DNA from: Chloroflexota bacterium
GTDB taxonomy: Bacteria; Chloroflexota; Anaerolineae; Anaerolineales; JACQED01
Direction: 5' to 3'
Assembly (NCBI GenBank): GCA_016200785.1
Contig: JACQED010000179.1
Span: forward strand, 1-21,432
DNA length: 21,432 nt
Part shown: positions 21,183-21,432 of the stretch, one piece after another
Layout of the letters: every line of letters starts with the position of its first letter
How positions within the stretch are numbered: position 1 is the stretch's first letter
Position numbers and translations under genes: made by a program
Notes under the pieces: generated by a model
What the model saw: only the letters and a program-made list of their open reading frames with translations
Databases searched by the model: none
Told to the model about the DNA's origin: nothing

Positions 21183-21236
21183 GCCGGGGAATGGAATTCC
21201 CCGGCTTAAAGCATGGAAGTTGGCCGGAAGCCAACT
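21183..21236. repeat. Tandem pair of perfect hairpins (REP-like)
   Basis: GCCGGGGAAT (21183-21192) pairs perfectly with 21196-21205 over a three-base GGA loop. Twelve bases later AGTTGGC (21218-21224) pairs perfectly with GCCAACT (21230-21236). The first hairpin starts 17 bases after the rnz stop and is followed by TTAAA, not a T run. It could end or protect the rnz transcript, or be a REP-type element of the kind mobilised by Y1/RAYT transposases; no such gene is in the window. Confidence 0.8.
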
Positions 21237-21283
21237 GTCGTCTCAACTCCTCAGATTGACCTCGCAGCCCGGTGTGCTTCTCC

Positions 21284-21432
21284 ATGATCGATTCATCCGG
21301 CGGCGCGAACACGACCATCATCCTCCAGCCCGGCGGACTCGCCGAGGCCGCACTACGCCGACTCGCCCAGCCGTATTATCTCCGCGTGTTGGTCGTCGTC
21401 TCCGCGGGGCGCCGCCCCCCCCCCCCCCCCCC
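21284..21432 (+). CDS. Start of an unidentified protein, cut by the window end
   Basis: An ATG at 21284 opens a frame that stays open to the window end (about 49 codons). The first 40 residues include GGANTTIILQPGGLAEAALRR and QPYYLRVLVVVSAG, with codon use like the neighbours. No family can be named. The last six codons or so are in the artefactual C run and should not be trusted. It is a plausible gene start but unproven. Confidence 0.4.
   Translation, partial: MIDSSGGANTTIILQPGGLAEAALRRLAQPYYLRVLVVVSAGRRPPPPP
21415..21432. other. Terminal poly-C run, probable assembly artefact
   Basis: The window ends in 18 consecutive C residues after GGGGCGCCG. Such a homopolymer at a contig edge is typical of read-end artefacts and is not taken as biological. 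Confidence 0.7.

Noticed and set aside
21415..21432. Poly-C tract as a biological feature
   Set aside because: An 18-base homopolymer exactly at the window end is best explained as an assembly or read artefact.

Overview
The window is a high-GC bacterial contig segment that most resembles a Chloroflexota (Anaerolineae-like) genome. This is an inference from style, with no marker gene: a MalT-type LuxR regulator, Thr/Pro-rich extracellular linkers of the PTPTATxTP kind, a CTATAATG-like -10 element, TTG and GTG starts, and an archaeal-like mix of RNA enzymes (RtcA, RNase Z, an HD phosphohydrolase). The right edge ends in an 18-base C run that looks like an assembly or read-end artefact.

Layout. 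1-964 (minus): N-terminal part of a MalT/LuxR ATP-dependent regulator, cut by the contig edge. 1121-2584: multi-membrane-span GT-C/DUF2142-like protein, divergent from it. 2718-3473: HAD-IIA phosphatase. 3499-5040: tatA and UDP-glucose dehydrogenase. 5076-7680: an overlapping pair of M16 peptidase subunits, one with and one without the zinc site. 7691-8053: acpS. 8085-8906: a lower-GC gene with a CBS-like segment and a HEPN-type RxxxxH motif. 8967-10047: rhodanese and small HD hydrolase. 10067-10840 (minus): crotonase-family enzyme. 11102-17353: a surface-carbohydrate block with three related clan-A glycoside-hydrolase-like proteins and one anchored Thr/Pro-rich protein. 17439-17945: CopD-like membrane protein. 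18084-21165: HD phosphohydrolase, rtcA and rnz, an RNA 3'-end/tRNA-processing group. 21284-end: start of an unidentified gene.

The most striking signal is not a gene. At least eight places carry degenerate tandem arrays with a 7-base (sometimes 8-base) period. In most of them one half repeats a word and the other half repeats its reverse complement, giving a large imperfect hairpin. Two arrays have exactly 12 heptads (84 bases, 28 codons). The same words recur at loci more than 10 kb apart. Arrays occupy most of the longer intergenic gaps and also sit in frame inside three genes (the MalT-like regulator, the membrane protein twice, and rtcA). One array supplies a stop codon and a good promoter for the following gene; others supply the start codon context or C-terminal codons. 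They look like a dispersed, gene-compatible repeat family, comparable in style to the heptad STRR repeats of cyanobacteria, and are the best candidate here for something undescribed.

No tRNA, rRNA, CRISPR array, transposase or integrase was recognised.
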